Positions 32,134-40,485 are shown, counted from the first letter of the stretch. The stretch: DNA of 40,485 nt from Actinomycetes bacterium (GCA_021817065.1 JAKAWH010000013.1:1-40485); one strand, 5' to 3'. The notes: a model not told the origin generated them from the letters alone. A program made the numbers and translations.

Positions 32134-34323
32134 TTACGCAATAAGCGGCGGCCTCATTTGGGCTGCGCCCAGAGGTGGTCGCGGTTCCCGCACCAACTCC
32201 ACTCCGGGAGCGACCCCTTCGACCGTGAATCGCGGCCGATCGTAGTGAACCGAAATGCGTTGAGAAGCGAGCGGGATACCCTCTACATGCACGCGGGAGA
32301 TCTCGTCGGGAAAAGCCGGCGATAGCCATAGCTTCGCGAACGGCACCCACGGGTCCATACGCAAGAGGGTTCGGAGCATGAGAAGGGGTGCCGCCGCCGC
32401 CCATGCCTGGGGAGAACAGGAGGTGGGATATGAGAGGGGAGAGGGCATTTCCGAACGGGCCAATCCCCCGAATAGCTCCGGAAGGCGTCCCCCTGAGCAT
32501 GCTGCCACCTCGAGGATTGCCAGGATCACTCGGTGTGCTTCGTTAACGAATCCATAGCGCATCAAACCTGCGGCGATCATGGCATTGTCATGGGGCCAAA
32601 CCGTGCCGTTGTGATAGCTGATCGGGTTGTACCGGGCCATGGAGGTGGAAAGGGTCCGGATACCCCAACCGCTGAACATCTCGGGAGACATGAGATGGGC
32701 GGCCACCGAAGAGGCCTTGTCCGCGTCCACGATCCCGGTGAGGAGGCAGTGACCCATGTTGGAGGCGAGTGAGTCGATCGGCCGGCGGTCGCAGTCGAGC
32801 CCGATGGCGTAGTAGCCGCGATCGGGCAGCCAGAAGTCCCGATTGAATGCAGCTTTGAGATCGTCGGCCCGGCGAGTGTAGCGCGCATCTGTTTCGGCAT
32901 CGGAAGCTTCCCGGGCGAAGTAGGCGCGCGCCCGGTACGCCGCGTACACGTATCCCTGCACCTCGGCAAGGGCAATGGGCGCTTCGGCGAGGGTGCCGTC
33001 GGCGAAGGAGATCGAGTCCCAGGAGTCCTTCCATCCCTGATTGGCGAGCCCACTTGGGTCGGACCGCATGTATTCGACATAGCCGTCGCCGTCCCGGTCG
33101 CCGTAGTTCTCGATCCAGGCCAGCGCCCGGTCGGCAGCGGGAAGAAGCCTATCGACGTCCTCGCGTGCCAGTCCCCACCGGCGAAGTTCCCCCAGTAACA
33201 TGACGAAAAGCGGCGTCGAATCGATGGACCCGTAATAAACCGAGCTATCGGCGAGGGAGGGCGAGAGCGATCGGTCGAAACGGACCTCGTGGAGGATCCG
33301 GCCCGGCTGCTCTTCTGTCTTGGGGTCCTCACGGTTCCCCTGGAGTCGGGACAGCGCGTCGAGTACGCCAAGTGCAAGATCAGGGTCGATAGTGAGGGAC
33401 ATCCACGCCGAGATGATCGAGTCCCGCCCGAAAAGGGTCATGAACCACGGTGCGCCCGCTGCGACCACCGCCTGCTCGGGATAATCGGGATCGAAGATTC
33501 GCAGCGATCCGATGTCGTCCACCGCTTTGGCGACCGCGGTCTGGAGGGGGAAAAAGTCGGAGGTGACTACAGGTGCCTCCTGGCGCCACTTCTTGAGCTG
33601 GGCGGTGGGAGGCGAGTGGCTTATCCGGTCACCGCAGCGGTAGAGGGGCGGAATCTGGTCGTTTCCCACGGTGAGGGACACCTGGAGGCAGGTGGACCAC
33701 TCGCCCCCCGGAGGAACCTCCACCTGCCAGGTGATCGAGCCACCGCCATCTCCGTAATCTGAGGGAGTCTGCGAGAAGGTGACCGAAACCTCGGCGCCGA
33801 TACCTGGCCGCGAGCGCTGGAAAGTCAGGGTTCGGCTTGTCCGATCGACCAGCCGATGAGCGAGACTGGGGTGACGTCCCCGGACCGCCCGCCCGTCCTT
33901 GACTGCGAACAGGTCGGCGAAATCGCATTCCACGTCGATGGCGACCGCGGTGGAGATGGTTTCCATCGAGTAGTTGCGCAGGGTGAGGTCCTCGCGCATC
34001 CCGGCACCCACGTACCGGTTGCGCAGGATGAGGAGGGTCGAGTCGGCTTTTCCCTCGGGCGCCCGCCCTCGTGCGGCGAAGATGGCGGCCGAGGGCGACT
34101 CGCTGGCTACCGAGAGAGGCTCAGGGTATTCCCCACCCACCCGCAGCTCCCAGCGCGATACGAGTCGTGTGTCCAGGAAGAACAAGCCCTCGGCGCGACC
34201 CCGGACGATGTCGCCGCCCGAAGCCGAGAGGCAGAATGCTCTCCCTTCCACCAGGGTCACTGTCCCACCCGAGGTGACGAGGCTGGTGGGCTCGCCGCTG
34301 GGGGACCACGGGGAATTCGTCAC
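32134..34323 (-). CDS. glycogen-debranching-type glycosidase (amylo-alpha-1,6-glucosidase family)
   Basis: 729 residues from GTG 34323; the open frame continues upstream to 34722 but only over the CopD-like gene's antisense. A TACGAT hexamer 8 nt before the GTG supports this start. N-terminal debranching domain: GTVTLVEGRAFCLSASGGDIVRG and EGLFFLDTRLVSRWELRV. Then an (alpha/alpha)6 catalytic domain with APWFMTLFGRDSIISAWMSL, GWKDSWDSISFADG, SNMGHCLLTGI, YHNGTVWPHDNAMIA and SPQAWAAAAPLLMLRTLL. This architecture is common in actinobacterial putative amylo-alpha-1,6-glucosidases. It likely trims alpha-1,6 branches of glycogen or related glucans in the cytosol; substrate is by family only. No glg genes adjacent. 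Confidence 0.85.
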   Translation of the reverse strand: MTNSPWSPSGEPTSLVTSGGTVTLVEGRAFCLSASGGDIVRGRAEGLFFLDTRLVSRWELRVGGEYPEPLSVASESPSAAIFAARGRAPEGKADSTLLILRNRYVGAGMREDLTLRNYSMETISTAVAIDVECDFADLFAVKDGRAVRGRHPSLAHRLVDRTSRTLTFQRSRPGIGAEVSVTFSQTPSDYGDGGGSITWQVEVPPGGEWSTCLQVSLTVGNDQIPPLYRCGDRISHSPPTAQLKKWRQEAPVVTSDFFPLQTAVAKAVDDIGSLRIFDPDYPEQAVVAAGAPWFMTLFGRDSIISAWMSLTIDPDLALGVLDALSRLQGNREDPKTEEQPGRILHEVRFDRSLSPSLADSSVYYGSIDSTPLFVMLLGELRRWGLAREDVDRLLPAADRALAWIENYGDRDGDGYVEYMRSDPSGLANQGWKDSWDSISFADGTLAEAPIALAEVQGYVYAAYRARAYFAREASDAETDARYTRRADDLKAAFNRDFWLPDRGYYAIGLDCDRRPIDSLASNMGHCLLTGIVDADKASSVAAHLMSPEMFSGWGIRTLSTSMARYNPISYHNGTVWPHDNAMIAAGLMRYGFVNEAHRVILAILEVAACSGGRLPELFGGLARSEMPSPLSYPTSCSPQAWAAAAPLLMLRTLLRMDPWVPFAKLWLSPAFPDEISRVHVEGIPLASQRISVHYDRPRFTVEGVAPGVELVREPRPPLGAAQMRPPLIA

Positions 34324-34416
34324 GCTTGGCCATCGTATCGAGATCGGCCGGCTTCCCCGGGTGCCCGGCGCCCCAGTTGGGAAAAGGGGGAGCCTTGCCG
34401 GTAACGTCGGTCGGCG

Positions 34417-34821
34417 ATGCTCAGCCCCTCCTGGGATACGATCCGGCTCTTCCTCCACGTGTTGGCTGCCACCATATGGGTGGGTGGCCAGTTGACTTTG
34501 GCCGGCCTGGTTCCGGTCATCCGGGGGGTGTCGCCGGATGCCACCAAGCTGGCAGCCCGCCAATTCGCACGCCTCTCCTGGCCTGCCTATGGGGTGCTGG
34601 TCGTGACCGGCATCTGGAACCTGATTGCGCTGAATCCTTCGGCACAATCGGGTGCGTGGAACGCGACCCTTGACGTGAAGCTCGGGGTGGTGCTCATGGC
34701 GGGCGTTGCCGCTTACGCACACCAGAAGTCGACCTCCACCCTGGGATTGGCGGTCTGGGGGGCACTCACCGCACTCTTCTCGCTGGGAGCCCTTTTCATC
34801 GGAATCCTGCTCGCGGGATGA
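34417..34821 (+). CDS. CopD-domain-like small membrane protein
   Basis: 134 residues with four hydrophobic segments: IRLFLHVLAATIWVGGQLTLAGLVPV (His and Trp in the CopD-type LHVxAAxxWVGG pattern), FARLSWPAYGVLVVTGIWNLIAL, VKLGVVLMAGVAAYAHQKS, and LAVWGALTALFSLGALFIGILLA. Members of the CopD/DUF-type family are linked to copper or heme handling in other bacteria; that role is not demonstrated for stand-alone proteins like this. Divergent from the glycosidase; a TAACGT hexamer lies 9 nt before the ATG. The next small ORF is 45 nt downstream. Confidence 0.72.
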   Translation: MLSPSWDTIRLFLHVLAATIWVGGQLTLAGLVPVIRGVSPDATKLAARQFARLSWPAYGVLVVTGIWNLIALNPSAQSGAWNATLDVKLGVVLMAGVAAYAHQKSTSTLGLAVWGALTALFSLGALFIGILLAG

Positions 34822-34866
34822 GGTGCTGCCTGTTTACGTCCCCCAGCAAGATGTGAGGAACACCCG

Positions 34867-35013
34867 ATGAGCCACATTCCCCAGGCGCAGGGGCAGGCAG
34901 CGTGGATCGCCTACCTGTGGATATCCGGCATGGCGGTCCTGGCTGGCCTGGTGATTTGGTTAGGGGTGACCGGCAGGTTGTTCACGAGGCACCGCCGGGG
35001 AGGCGACCGGTAG
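34867..35013 (+). CDS. 48-residue single-span membrane protein
   Basis: ATG 34867 to TAG 35013; a TGAGGAA ribosome-binding stretch lies about 6 nt upstream. A polar Gln-rich start (MSHIPQAQGQAAW) precedes one hydrophobic helix (IAYLWISGMAVLAGLVIWLGV) and a basic end (TGRLFTRHRRGGDR). Too small for any family to be named. Placed between the CopD-like gene and the acyl-CoA carboxylase operon; probably read with the former. Its stop lies within the candidate operator of the carboxylase gene. Confidence 0.6.
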   Translation: MSHIPQAQGQAAWIAYLWISGMAVLAGLVIWLGVTGRLFTRHRRGGDR

Positions 35014-35030
35014 TTACCGATTGGTAACCT
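35009..35030 (+). promoter_or_regulatory. leaderless promoter and candidate operator of acyl-CoA carboxylase operon
   Basis: GGTAGTTACC (35009-35018, palindromic outer bases GGTA/TACC) and GGTAACC (35023-35029) lie together; the -10 hexamer TAACCT (35025-35030) overlaps the second and ends 7 nt before GTG 35038. A repressor binding here would block the operon. The regulator is not identified. Confidence 0.45.
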
Positions 35031-35037
35031 TCCGCAA

Positions 35038-36702
35038 GTGACCACGCTGGCCAACAACGTCGACCGGGGTTCCCCCACCTACCGGGAGAACGCCGCGGCA
35101 ATGGAGAGAATGCTCGGCGAGGTTGACTCCCAGCTCGCTCTGGCCCGAGCCGGTGGAGGCGACAAGTACGTCGAGCGGCACCGCTCCCGCGGGAAGCTCT
35201 TGCCCCGGGAGCGGATCGAGCTTCTCCTCGACCGGGACTCGCCGTTCCTGGAGTTGTGCCCCCTCGCAGCCTGGGGGACCGAGTTCACCATTGGGGCCAG
35301 CCTGGTGATCGGCTTGGGGGTCATCGAAGGCACCGTGTGCGTGGTGTCGGCCAACGATCCAACCGTCAAGGGGGGAGCTTCCAACCCCTACACGATGAAG
35401 AAGGCCCATCGGGCAGCCGATATCGCCCGGGAGAACCGCCTTCCTCTGGTCAACCTGGTCGAGTCGGGAGGGGCCGATCTCCCCAATCAAGCGGAGATCT
35501 TCATCCCGGGCGGGAGGATGTTCCGTGACCTCACCCAGCTCTCCGCCGAAGGCATCCCCACCGTCGCCCTGGTGTTCGGCAATTCCACCGCCGGAGGGGC
35601 CTACATCCCGGGGATGTCCGACTACATCGTCATGGTGAAGGAACGCGCCAAGGTATTCCTTGGCGGGCCACCGTTGGTGAAGATGGCTACCGGCGAGGAG
35701 TCCAACGACGAGGAGCTCGGAGGTGCCGAGATGCACGCTCGGGTTAGCGGTCTGGCCGACTTCATGGCCGAGGACGAGATCGACGCGCTCAGGATTGGGA
35801 GGAGGATCGTCGCGCGATTGAATTGGAACCGCCCAGCGGGTTGGCGCCGCCTTCCCGACATCGCCGCTCGCGGATTCGGAGCGCCTCCGGCGACGGGTGC
35901 CGGCTTTGCAGCTCCTCCGGCGGCGTCCGAGCCACTTTACGATCCCGCGGAATTGTTGGGGATACCGTCGGCCGACGCCAAGGTTCCCTATGATCCTCGC
36001 GACGTGCTCGCCCGGGTGGTGGACGGATCCGAATTCGACGAGTTCAAGCCGCTGTACGGGACCAGCCTGGCGACGGGATGGGCAAGCATCCACGGGTACC
36101 CGGTGGGGATACTGGCCAATCACCGGGGGGTCCTGTTCTCCGAGGAGGCGGAGAAGGCGGCGCAGTTCATCCAGCTTGCCAACCAGATCGACACGCCTCT
36201 CCTGTTCCTCCAGAACACCACCGGCTACATGGTGGGCAGGGAATACGAGCAGAAGGGGATCATCAAGGACGGCGCCAAGATGATCAACGCGGTCTCCAAT
36301 TCGGGGGTGCCCCACCTGACCCTGAACATCGGTGCGTCCTACGGCGCGGGGAATTATGGCATGTGCGGGCGTGCTTACAACCCCCGGTTCCTTTTCGCCT
36401 GGCCCAATGCGCGCTCGTCGGTGATGGGGGCCCAGCAGCTCGCAGGGGTGCTCTCGATCGTGGGGAGACAGGCGGCTGAGGCGGCAGGACGTCCTTTCGA
36501 CGAGGAGGCGGACGCGATGATCCGCCAGGCGGTGGAGAACCAGATCGAAGCGGAATCCCTGGCGTTATTCATCACCGGGCGGGTCTACGACGACGGGATC
36601 ATCGATCCCCGCGACAGCCGGACCGTATTGGGGATGTGCCTATCGGTGGTGTACGCTGGGGGGATCGCCGGCCGGCGCGGCTACGGGGTGTACCGGATGT
36701 GA
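35038..36702 (+). CDS. acyl-CoA carboxylase, carboxyltransferase (beta) subunit
   Basis: 554 residues from GTG 35038. Carboxyltransferase moves CO2 from biotin to an acyl-CoA. Seen: N-terminal RHRSRGKLLPRERIELLLD, GTVCVVSANDPTVKGGA, RLPLVNLVESGGADLPNQAEIF, VFGNSTAGGAYIPGMSDY; C-terminal LANHRGVLFSEEAEKAAQFI, LFLQNTTGYMVGREYEQKGIIKDGAKM, GASYGAGNYGMCGRAY, and FAWPNARSSVMG. This resembles 3-methylcrotonyl-CoA carboxylase-type (AccD1-like) subunits more than the propionyl/acetyl-CoA AccD5 type. An Ala/Pro-rich insert (about 280-300) sits between the two halves. The stop overlaps the next gene's GTG; both are one operon. Confidence 0.9.
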   Translation: MTTLANNVDRGSPTYRENAAAMERMLGEVDSQLALARAGGGDKYVERHRSRGKLLPRERIELLLDRDSPFLELCPLAAWGTEFTIGASLVIGLGVIEGTVCVVSANDPTVKGGASNPYTMKKAHRAADIARENRLPLVNLVESGGADLPNQAEIFIPGGRMFRDLTQLSAEGIPTVALVFGNSTAGGAYIPGMSDYIVMVKERAKVFLGGPPLVKMATGEESNDEELGGAEMHARVSGLADFMAEDEIDALRIGRRIVARLNWNRPAGWRRLPDIAARGFGAPPATGAGFAAPPAASEPLYDPAELLGIPSADAKVPYDPRDVLARVVDGSEFDEFKPLYGTSLATGWASIHGYPVGILANHRGVLFSEEAEKAAQFIQLANQIDTPLLFLQNTTGYMVGREYEQKGIIKDGAKMINAVSNSGVPHLTLNIGASYGAGNYGMCGRAYNPRFLFAWPNARSSVMGAQQLAGVLSIVGRQAAEAAGRPFDEEADAMIRQAVENQIEAESLALFITGRVYDDGIIDPRDSRTVLGMCLSVVYAGGIAGRRGYGVYRM

Positions 36703-38681
36703 GGAAACTCCTCGTTGCCAACCGGGGCGAGATCGCCCGCCGAGTGATCGCCGGCGCCCGCTCCCGCGGGATCGCGACGGTGGCGGTCTTTTCCGATGCG
36801 GACGCAGGGCTACCGTTCGTCCGGGAGGCGGACGAATCGGTCCGCCTCCCAGGTAACGCCCCAGCCGATACCTACTTGCGGATCGACCTGCTGCTCGATG
36901 CCGCACGGCGCACCGGAGCCGACGCCCTCCATCCCGGATACGGCTTTCTTTCCGAAAATCCCGCTCTTGCTACCGAGTGCGCCGCGGCGGGAATCTGTTT
37001 CGTCGGACCCTCTCCCGAGGCGATCGCCTCGATGGGCTCCAAGCTTGCCGCCAAGGAGATGGTCAGGGCAGCCGGGGTTCCTACCCTCGAATCGGTTGCG
37101 GTTCCTCCCGGTGCGGAGTCGTCGCTCCTGTCGAAGATGGTCGCCGGTATCGGGCTCCCGGTGCTGGTGAAGGCATCCGCTGGAGGAGGTGGCCGGGGGA
37201 TGCGGGTGGTGGAGGACGTGGACTCTCTCGCTGAGGTGGTGGCGTCCGCCCAGAGGGAGGCACAGAGCGCATTCGGAGACGGCACCGTGTTCCTGGAGCG
37301 CTATCTCCGTCGGCCGCGCCATGTCGAGATACAGGTGGTGGGGGACAGCCACGGCACGGTCACCCACCTTTTCGAACGAGAGTGCTCCATCCAGCGTCGC
37401 CACCAGAAGATCGTGGAAGAGTCGCCCTCCCCGGTGATGACCCCCGAATTGCGCCAGGCGATGGGGGAGGCTGCTGTTGCCGCAGCCCGGTCTGTCGATT
37501 ATGTCGGGGTGGGAACCGTGGAGTTTCTGGTGGACCAGTCGGGAGAGTACTTCTTCCTGGAGATGAATACACGGCTCCAGGTGGAGCACCCGGTCACCGA
37601 GGCGATCACCGGGATCGATCTGGTGGGACTCCAACTCGCCGTCGCCGGAGGCGAGCCGCTCCCTCCGTCCGCCCTGGCGCCCAGCGTATCGGGACATGCC
37701 ATCGAGGTCCGCCTGTACGCGGAGGACCCCACCGACGATTGGATGCCCTCCACCGGTACCCTCCACATGTTCGAGATCCCAGGGACGGGAAGTTTTGCTT
37801 TGGACGGCGGGTTGCGCCTGGACAGCGGGTTCGAGACCGGTTCAGTGGTGAGCCCCCACTACGACCCGATGCTTGCCAAGGTGATCGCCTGGGGCGAGAC
37901 ACGGCAGCTCGCTGCCGCTCGGCTGGCCGGCTGCCTGGCGCGCGCCAGGATCCACGGGGTGGGCACCAATCGGGACCTGCTGGTGGGCATCCTCCGGCAT
38001 CCCGAATTCCTCGGTGGGGGCACCGACACCGCGTTCCTCTCCCGGCACGATCCTTCTCTCTTGGGTGCCTCTCCGGTGGACGAGCACGCCGAGAGACTGC
38101 ACGCGGGTGCAGCAGCGATCGCCGCTCAGGTGCGTCGCCGGTCCCAGTCGGTCGGGTTCGCCGGGTTCCCCTCCGGTTGGCGAAATAACCCCTCCGATCC
38201 CCAGTCGATCTCCTACCGTGGCCACCAGGGCGACATCGAGATCGCCTACCGGGTGACCCGCGACGGGGTGGTCTTCCCGGATGCTGCGGGCGTCGGTGTG
38301 GCGTCGGCGACGGAAGACGAGGTGGTGATGGATGTCGGCGGGATTCACCGACCTTGCCGGGTGCATCTGGTGGGCGATACCGCCTACGTGGACTCGATGT
38401 TCGGGGCGTCGGTGCTCACCGAGATACCCCGCTTCCCGGAACCGATGGGGCACCATCATCCAGGATCGCTCCTGTCGCCCATACCCGGTTCGGTGGTTCG
38501 GGTGGAGGTATCGCAAGGCGACCATGTCGACCACGGGGCAACTCTGGTGGTGATGGAGGCGATGAAGATGGAGCACACGCTTTCGGCGCCTTTTTCCGGC
38601 ACGGTCACCGAGGTGCGTGCCCAAGCCGGCGATCAGGTAGACGCGGACGTGGTGCTGGTGGTTCTGAAGGAGGATGAATGA
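36699..38681 (+). CDS. acyl-CoA carboxylase, biotin carboxylase and biotin-carrier (alpha) subunit
   Basis: 660 residues from GTG 36699 (GTGA overlap with the beta subunit stop). Biotin carboxylase first: VRKLLVANRGEIARRVI, ALHPGYGFLSENP, VLVKASAGGGGRGMRVV (ATP grasp), ERECSIQRRHQKIVEE, and FFLEMNTRLQVEHPVTE. Then a linker domain and a C-terminal carrier with EAMKMEH, where Lys623 is the biotinylated residue. Together with the preceding gene it forms a two-subunit, biotin-dependent carboxylase. The alpha gene carries carboxylase and carrier fused, as in MCC/PCC-type alpha subunits. The substrate is most likely a branched or short acyl-CoA. Confidence 0.92.
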   Translation: MRKLLVANRGEIARRVIAGARSRGIATVAVFSDADAGLPFVREADESVRLPGNAPADTYLRIDLLLDAARRTGADALHPGYGFLSENPALATECAAAGICFVGPSPEAIASMGSKLAAKEMVRAAGVPTLESVAVPPGAESSLLSKMVAGIGLPVLVKASAGGGGRGMRVVEDVDSLAEVVASAQREAQSAFGDGTVFLERYLRRPRHVEIQVVGDSHGTVTHLFERECSIQRRHQKIVEESPSPVMTPELRQAMGEAAVAAARSVDYVGVGTVEFLVDQSGEYFFLEMNTRLQVEHPVTEAITGIDLVGLQLAVAGGEPLPPSALAPSVSGHAIEVRLYAEDPTDDWMPSTGTLHMFEIPGTGSFALDGGLRLDSGFETGSVVSPHYDPMLAKVIAWGETRQLAAARLAGCLARARIHGVGTNRDLLVGILRHPEFLGGGTDTAFLSRHDPSLLGASPVDEHAERLHAGAAAIAAQVRRRSQSVGFAGFPSGWRNNPSDPQSISYRGHQGDIEIAYRVTRDGVVFPDAAGVGVASATEDEVVMDVGGIHRPCRVHLVGDTAYVDSMFGASVLTEIPRFPEPMGHHHPGSLLSPIPGSVVRVEVSQGDHVDHGATLVVMEAMKMEHTLSAPFSGTVTEVRAQAGDQVDADVVLVVLKEDE

Positions 38682-39499
38682 GCGATGCTCCGAGCATGGC
38701 TGAACTGTGCGACGATCTTCGCTCGGAGCACGAGTGGCTCCGCACCCTGGTGGAGAAGCTGGACGCATCGGGTTTGATGACCCCAACCCCTGCCGAGGGG
38801 TGGTCGATCGCCGATCAGCTCACCCATCTGGCCTTTTTCGACGGGAAGGCGGTGCAGGCCGCGGTGGATCCGGATGCCTTCGCCGCCGAGGTGGCCCGGG
38901 CGATTGACGACATAGAGGGGTACGAGCAGGCGTACCTGGAGATGGGACGTTCCAAGAGCGCGTTCGATCTGCTCGGGTGGTTCCAAGGTTCCCGAGATCG
39001 GCTGATCAACTTCTTCTCCCGGATCGATCCCAAGGAGCGCTTGCCGTGGTACGGGCCGCCGATGAGCGCCCGTTCCTCGGCCACCGCCCGGTTCATGGAG
39101 ACCTGGGCGCACGGGCTGGACGTGGCCGACGCGCTGGGGGTCGAACGGCCCGCCAAGGACAACATCCGGCACGTGTGCGACCTGGGAGTTAGGACCCGAA
39201 CCTTCACCTTCGTCCTACGTGGTTTGCCCGAGCCCACCGCGCCGGTCCGAGTGGCACTCACCGCCCCCTCGGGAAGCACCTGGGAGTGGGGTGAGTCGGA
39301 GTCCGATAGTGTTTCCGGCCCGGCGATGGACTTCGCCATGGTGGTGACCCAGAGGCGGAACCTGAGGGACACGTCCCTCCTGGTGACCGGCCCGGCAGCC
39401 ACCGAATGGATGACGATCGCCCAGTGCTTCGCCGGCCCCCCGGGTCCGGGGCGTGAGCCCCGGGATGTTGCGGGTCCGGGGCGTGAGCCCCGAGACTGA
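38678..39499 (+). CDS. TIGR03084-like DinB/mycothiol-type protein
   Basis: 273 residues from ATG 38678 (ATGA overlap with the carboxylase stop, so third gene of the operon). Seen: an N-terminal four-helix metal-binding fold, WSIADQLTHLAFFDGKAVQA, a central FMETWAHGLDVADALG with His spaced as in mycothiol-dependent maleylpyruvate isomerase/DinB-like proteins, and a C-terminal SCP-2-like strand region (VRVALTAPSGSTWEWG). Proteins of this kind bind a divalent metal through three His residues. The role next to acyl-CoA carboxylase is unknown. The last about 20 residues are a low-complexity GPGREPRDV-A-GPGREPRD repeat, encoded by the 39441-39500 tandem repeat. Confidence 0.8.
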   Translation: MSDAPSMAELCDDLRSEHEWLRTLVEKLDASGLMTPTPAEGWSIADQLTHLAFFDGKAVQAAVDPDAFAAEVARAIDDIEGYEQAYLEMGRSKSAFDLLGWFQGSRDRLINFFSRIDPKERLPWYGPPMSARSSATARFMETWAHGLDVADALGVERPAKDNIRHVCDLGVRTRTFTFVLRGLPEPTAPVRVALTAPSGSTWEWGESESDSVSGPAMDFAMVVTQRRNLRDTSLLVTGPAATEWMTIAQCFAGPPGPGREPRDVAGPGREPRD

Positions 39500-39500
39500 T
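39441..39500 (+). repeat. 30-bp tandem repeat, two copies, each a hairpin
   Basis: Copies at 39441-39470 and 39471-39500 share the first 22 bases. Each contains CCGGGGC-GTGA-GCCCCG(G), a 6-7-bp perfect stem with a GTGA tetraloop. It lies across the last codons and stop of the TIGR03084-like gene and could act as an RNA 3' structure or terminator. Confidence 0.8.
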
Positions 39501-39525
39501 TCCTATAGAGGGTTAAGGCCCTGGC

Positions 39526-40485
39526 TCACCCTGCCCCGCGGCCGGCAGTGAAACGTCTTGCGACGGTGGTCACCACCACCACGGCAGCAATCAGCGGGAG
39601 CGGTCCCAGCTCGAAGCGGAAGCGGTCGTTCTCCCCCAACTCCAGCAGCGAGGTGACCACGAAGGCGTAGGCGACGGTGAACCAGAGGAAGATCAGTGAG
39701 GCGGCGGCGGCTCGATCGTGGCGGAAGCGAGTCCGTGCGAGGAAGGGTACGCCGACGAGGGCGAGTGCCAGCTCTGCGATCAGCCCGAAGGAGAGAAGGT
39801 GCAGCGGGGGAGCGCGGTGTTCGAGCAGGGGGTACAAACCGGTGGCCCGATCGACGTCGGGCTGCTGGAGGGCGATGCGGTCGTAGATGGCGGTGTATCC
39901 GGAGACGACCAAGCGATTTCCGCGGAAGGGGAAGTATTGATCGGCAGGCGTGTTCCAGACCGCTATCGCCATGCCCACGTTGGCCGCGTAGCGCCCGGGC
40001 TCGGCGCGGATGAATTGCAGGTCGTCGTGGAGGTACAGAGAGGACACCTGCACGTAGAGGAGGTTGTCGAAGTTGCTCACCCCGTCGTTCTTGGCCAGGA
40101 GGTCGAGTGCGGGAACTCCGGTGCGAGGAAGATGGGCGAATCGTGGCGCGTAGAGGCCGGGCGGGCTGAAGGGAGCGACGGATGCCAAGGGGGTGAGCAC
40201 GCCCTGTCGCTCCAGGCGTGTGAGAAGGGAGGGCGGGGCGGTGAACAGGACCGCCTTGGCCAGATTCATCCCGAGCCAGCTGCTGGTGGTGGCCGTGCCG
40301 AAAACCGCTGCATCCTTGGCGTACCAGAAACCGACCGCAAGGAGGGGAACCGAGGCGACCGCCAGGACCTGCCGCCACCTTCGCCGGAGGAGGACCAGGA
40401 CCAATGCCGACACCCCTGCGAGCCACACCCACTGGTAGGTCGAGTTGAGGAGAACCAGCGCGCTGGCGGCCGTGGTGGTGGTGAC
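39526..40485 (-). CDS. polytopic membrane protein, glycosyltransferase-like (5' end outside window)
   Basis: 319 visible residues; the frame is open to the window edge, so the start lies upstream. Three to four hydrophobic segments near the visible N-terminus and three at the C-terminus (LHLLSFGLIAELALALVGVPF, SLIFLWFTVAYAFVVTSLLELGE, LPLIAAVVVVTTVA) flank a soluble extracytoplasmic stretch of about 150 residues, which carries LTRLERQGVLTPLASVAPF and GRYAANVGMAIAVWNTPADQYFPF. The layout resembles the C-terminal half of GT-C glycosyltransferases of the dolichyl-phosphate mannosyltransferase type; the N-terminal catalytic residues would be outside the window. Convergent with the carboxylase operon. 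Confidence 0.6.
   Translation of the reverse strand, partial: VTTTTAASALVLLNSTYQWVWLAGVSALVLVLLRRRWRQVLAVASVPLLAVGFWYAKDAAVFGTATTSSWLGMNLAKAVLFTAPPSLLTRLERQGVLTPLASVAPFSPPGLYAPRFAHLPRTGVPALDLLAKNDGVSNFDNLLYVQVSSLYLHDDLQFIRAEPGRYAANVGMAIAVWNTPADQYFPFRGNRLVVSGYTAIYDRIALQQPDVDRATGLYPLLEHRAPPLHLLSFGLIAELALALVGVPFLARTRFRHDRAAAASLIFLWFTVAYAFVVTSLLELGENDRFRFELGPLPLIAAVVVVTTVARRFTAGRGAG

Noticed and set aside
34324-34722. N-terminal extension of the debranching-type glycosidase
   Set aside because: The extension lies antisense to the CopD-like gene and lacks domain similarity; GTG 34323 has a -10 hexamer 8 nt upstream.

Overview
This is a GC-rich (roughly two-thirds G+C) chromosomal segment from an actinobacterium. 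The evidence is the conserved uvr - rapZ - yvcK - gap - pgk - tpiA - secG block, the mycothiol/DinB-type TIGR03084-like protein, the PPOX-fold flavin/deazaflavin enzyme, an IlvX-like TPP enzyme, many GTG starts, and many genes with a TANNNT hexamer 6-8 nt before the start codon (leaderless mRNAs). A deep-branching class such as Acidimicrobiia would fit, but that placement is inference.

Layout. 1-8319: excision-repair cluster, with the 3' part of uvrB, a PIG-V-like mannosyltransferase (-), uvrA, nadA (-) and uvrC. 8376-10545: an orphan ParA ATPase, a zinc-ribbon protein and a DMT-type membrane protein. 10542-15796: a tightly packed run rapZ-yvcK-gap-pgk-tpiA-secG (ATGA or similar overlaps at several junctions; whiA is missing from its usual place after yvcK). 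15812-17758: a lipoprotein peptide/solute-binding protein with a repetitive basic tail.

17826-20936: an intact tRNA-Leu(GAG) and a 3.08-kb integrated island bounded by a perfect 57-bp repeat of the tRNA 3' half. The island holds a TacA/TacT-like acetyltransferase toxin-antitoxin pair, a shuffled set of tyrosine-recombinase fragments on both strands, a MazE/MazF-like pair, and a cold-shock gene cut off near the right repeat. It looks like a defective element that has kept two addiction modules and lost its integrase.

21034-25239: a SulP anion transporter, an orphan AbiEi-like regulator preceded by a regularly spaced operator array (eight half-sites with a 58-59-bp period), a PPOX-fold protein, an XRE regulator and a PsiE-like membrane protein. 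25257-31337: an oxidative/acyl-CoA block (FAD-linked oxidase, IlvX-like TPP enzyme, thiolase, crotonase, 2,4-dienoyl-CoA-reductase-like SDR). 31388-35013: small membrane proteins, a glycogen-debranching-type glycosidase and a CopD-like protein. 35038-39499: an acyl-CoA carboxylase operon (carboxyltransferase, biotin carboxylase/carrier, TIGR03084-like protein). 39526-end: a partial polytopic membrane protein.

The signals most worth follow-up are the phased operator array before the orphan AbiEi gene and the tRNA-Leu mini-island with two toxin-antitoxin modules and a dismembered integrase.
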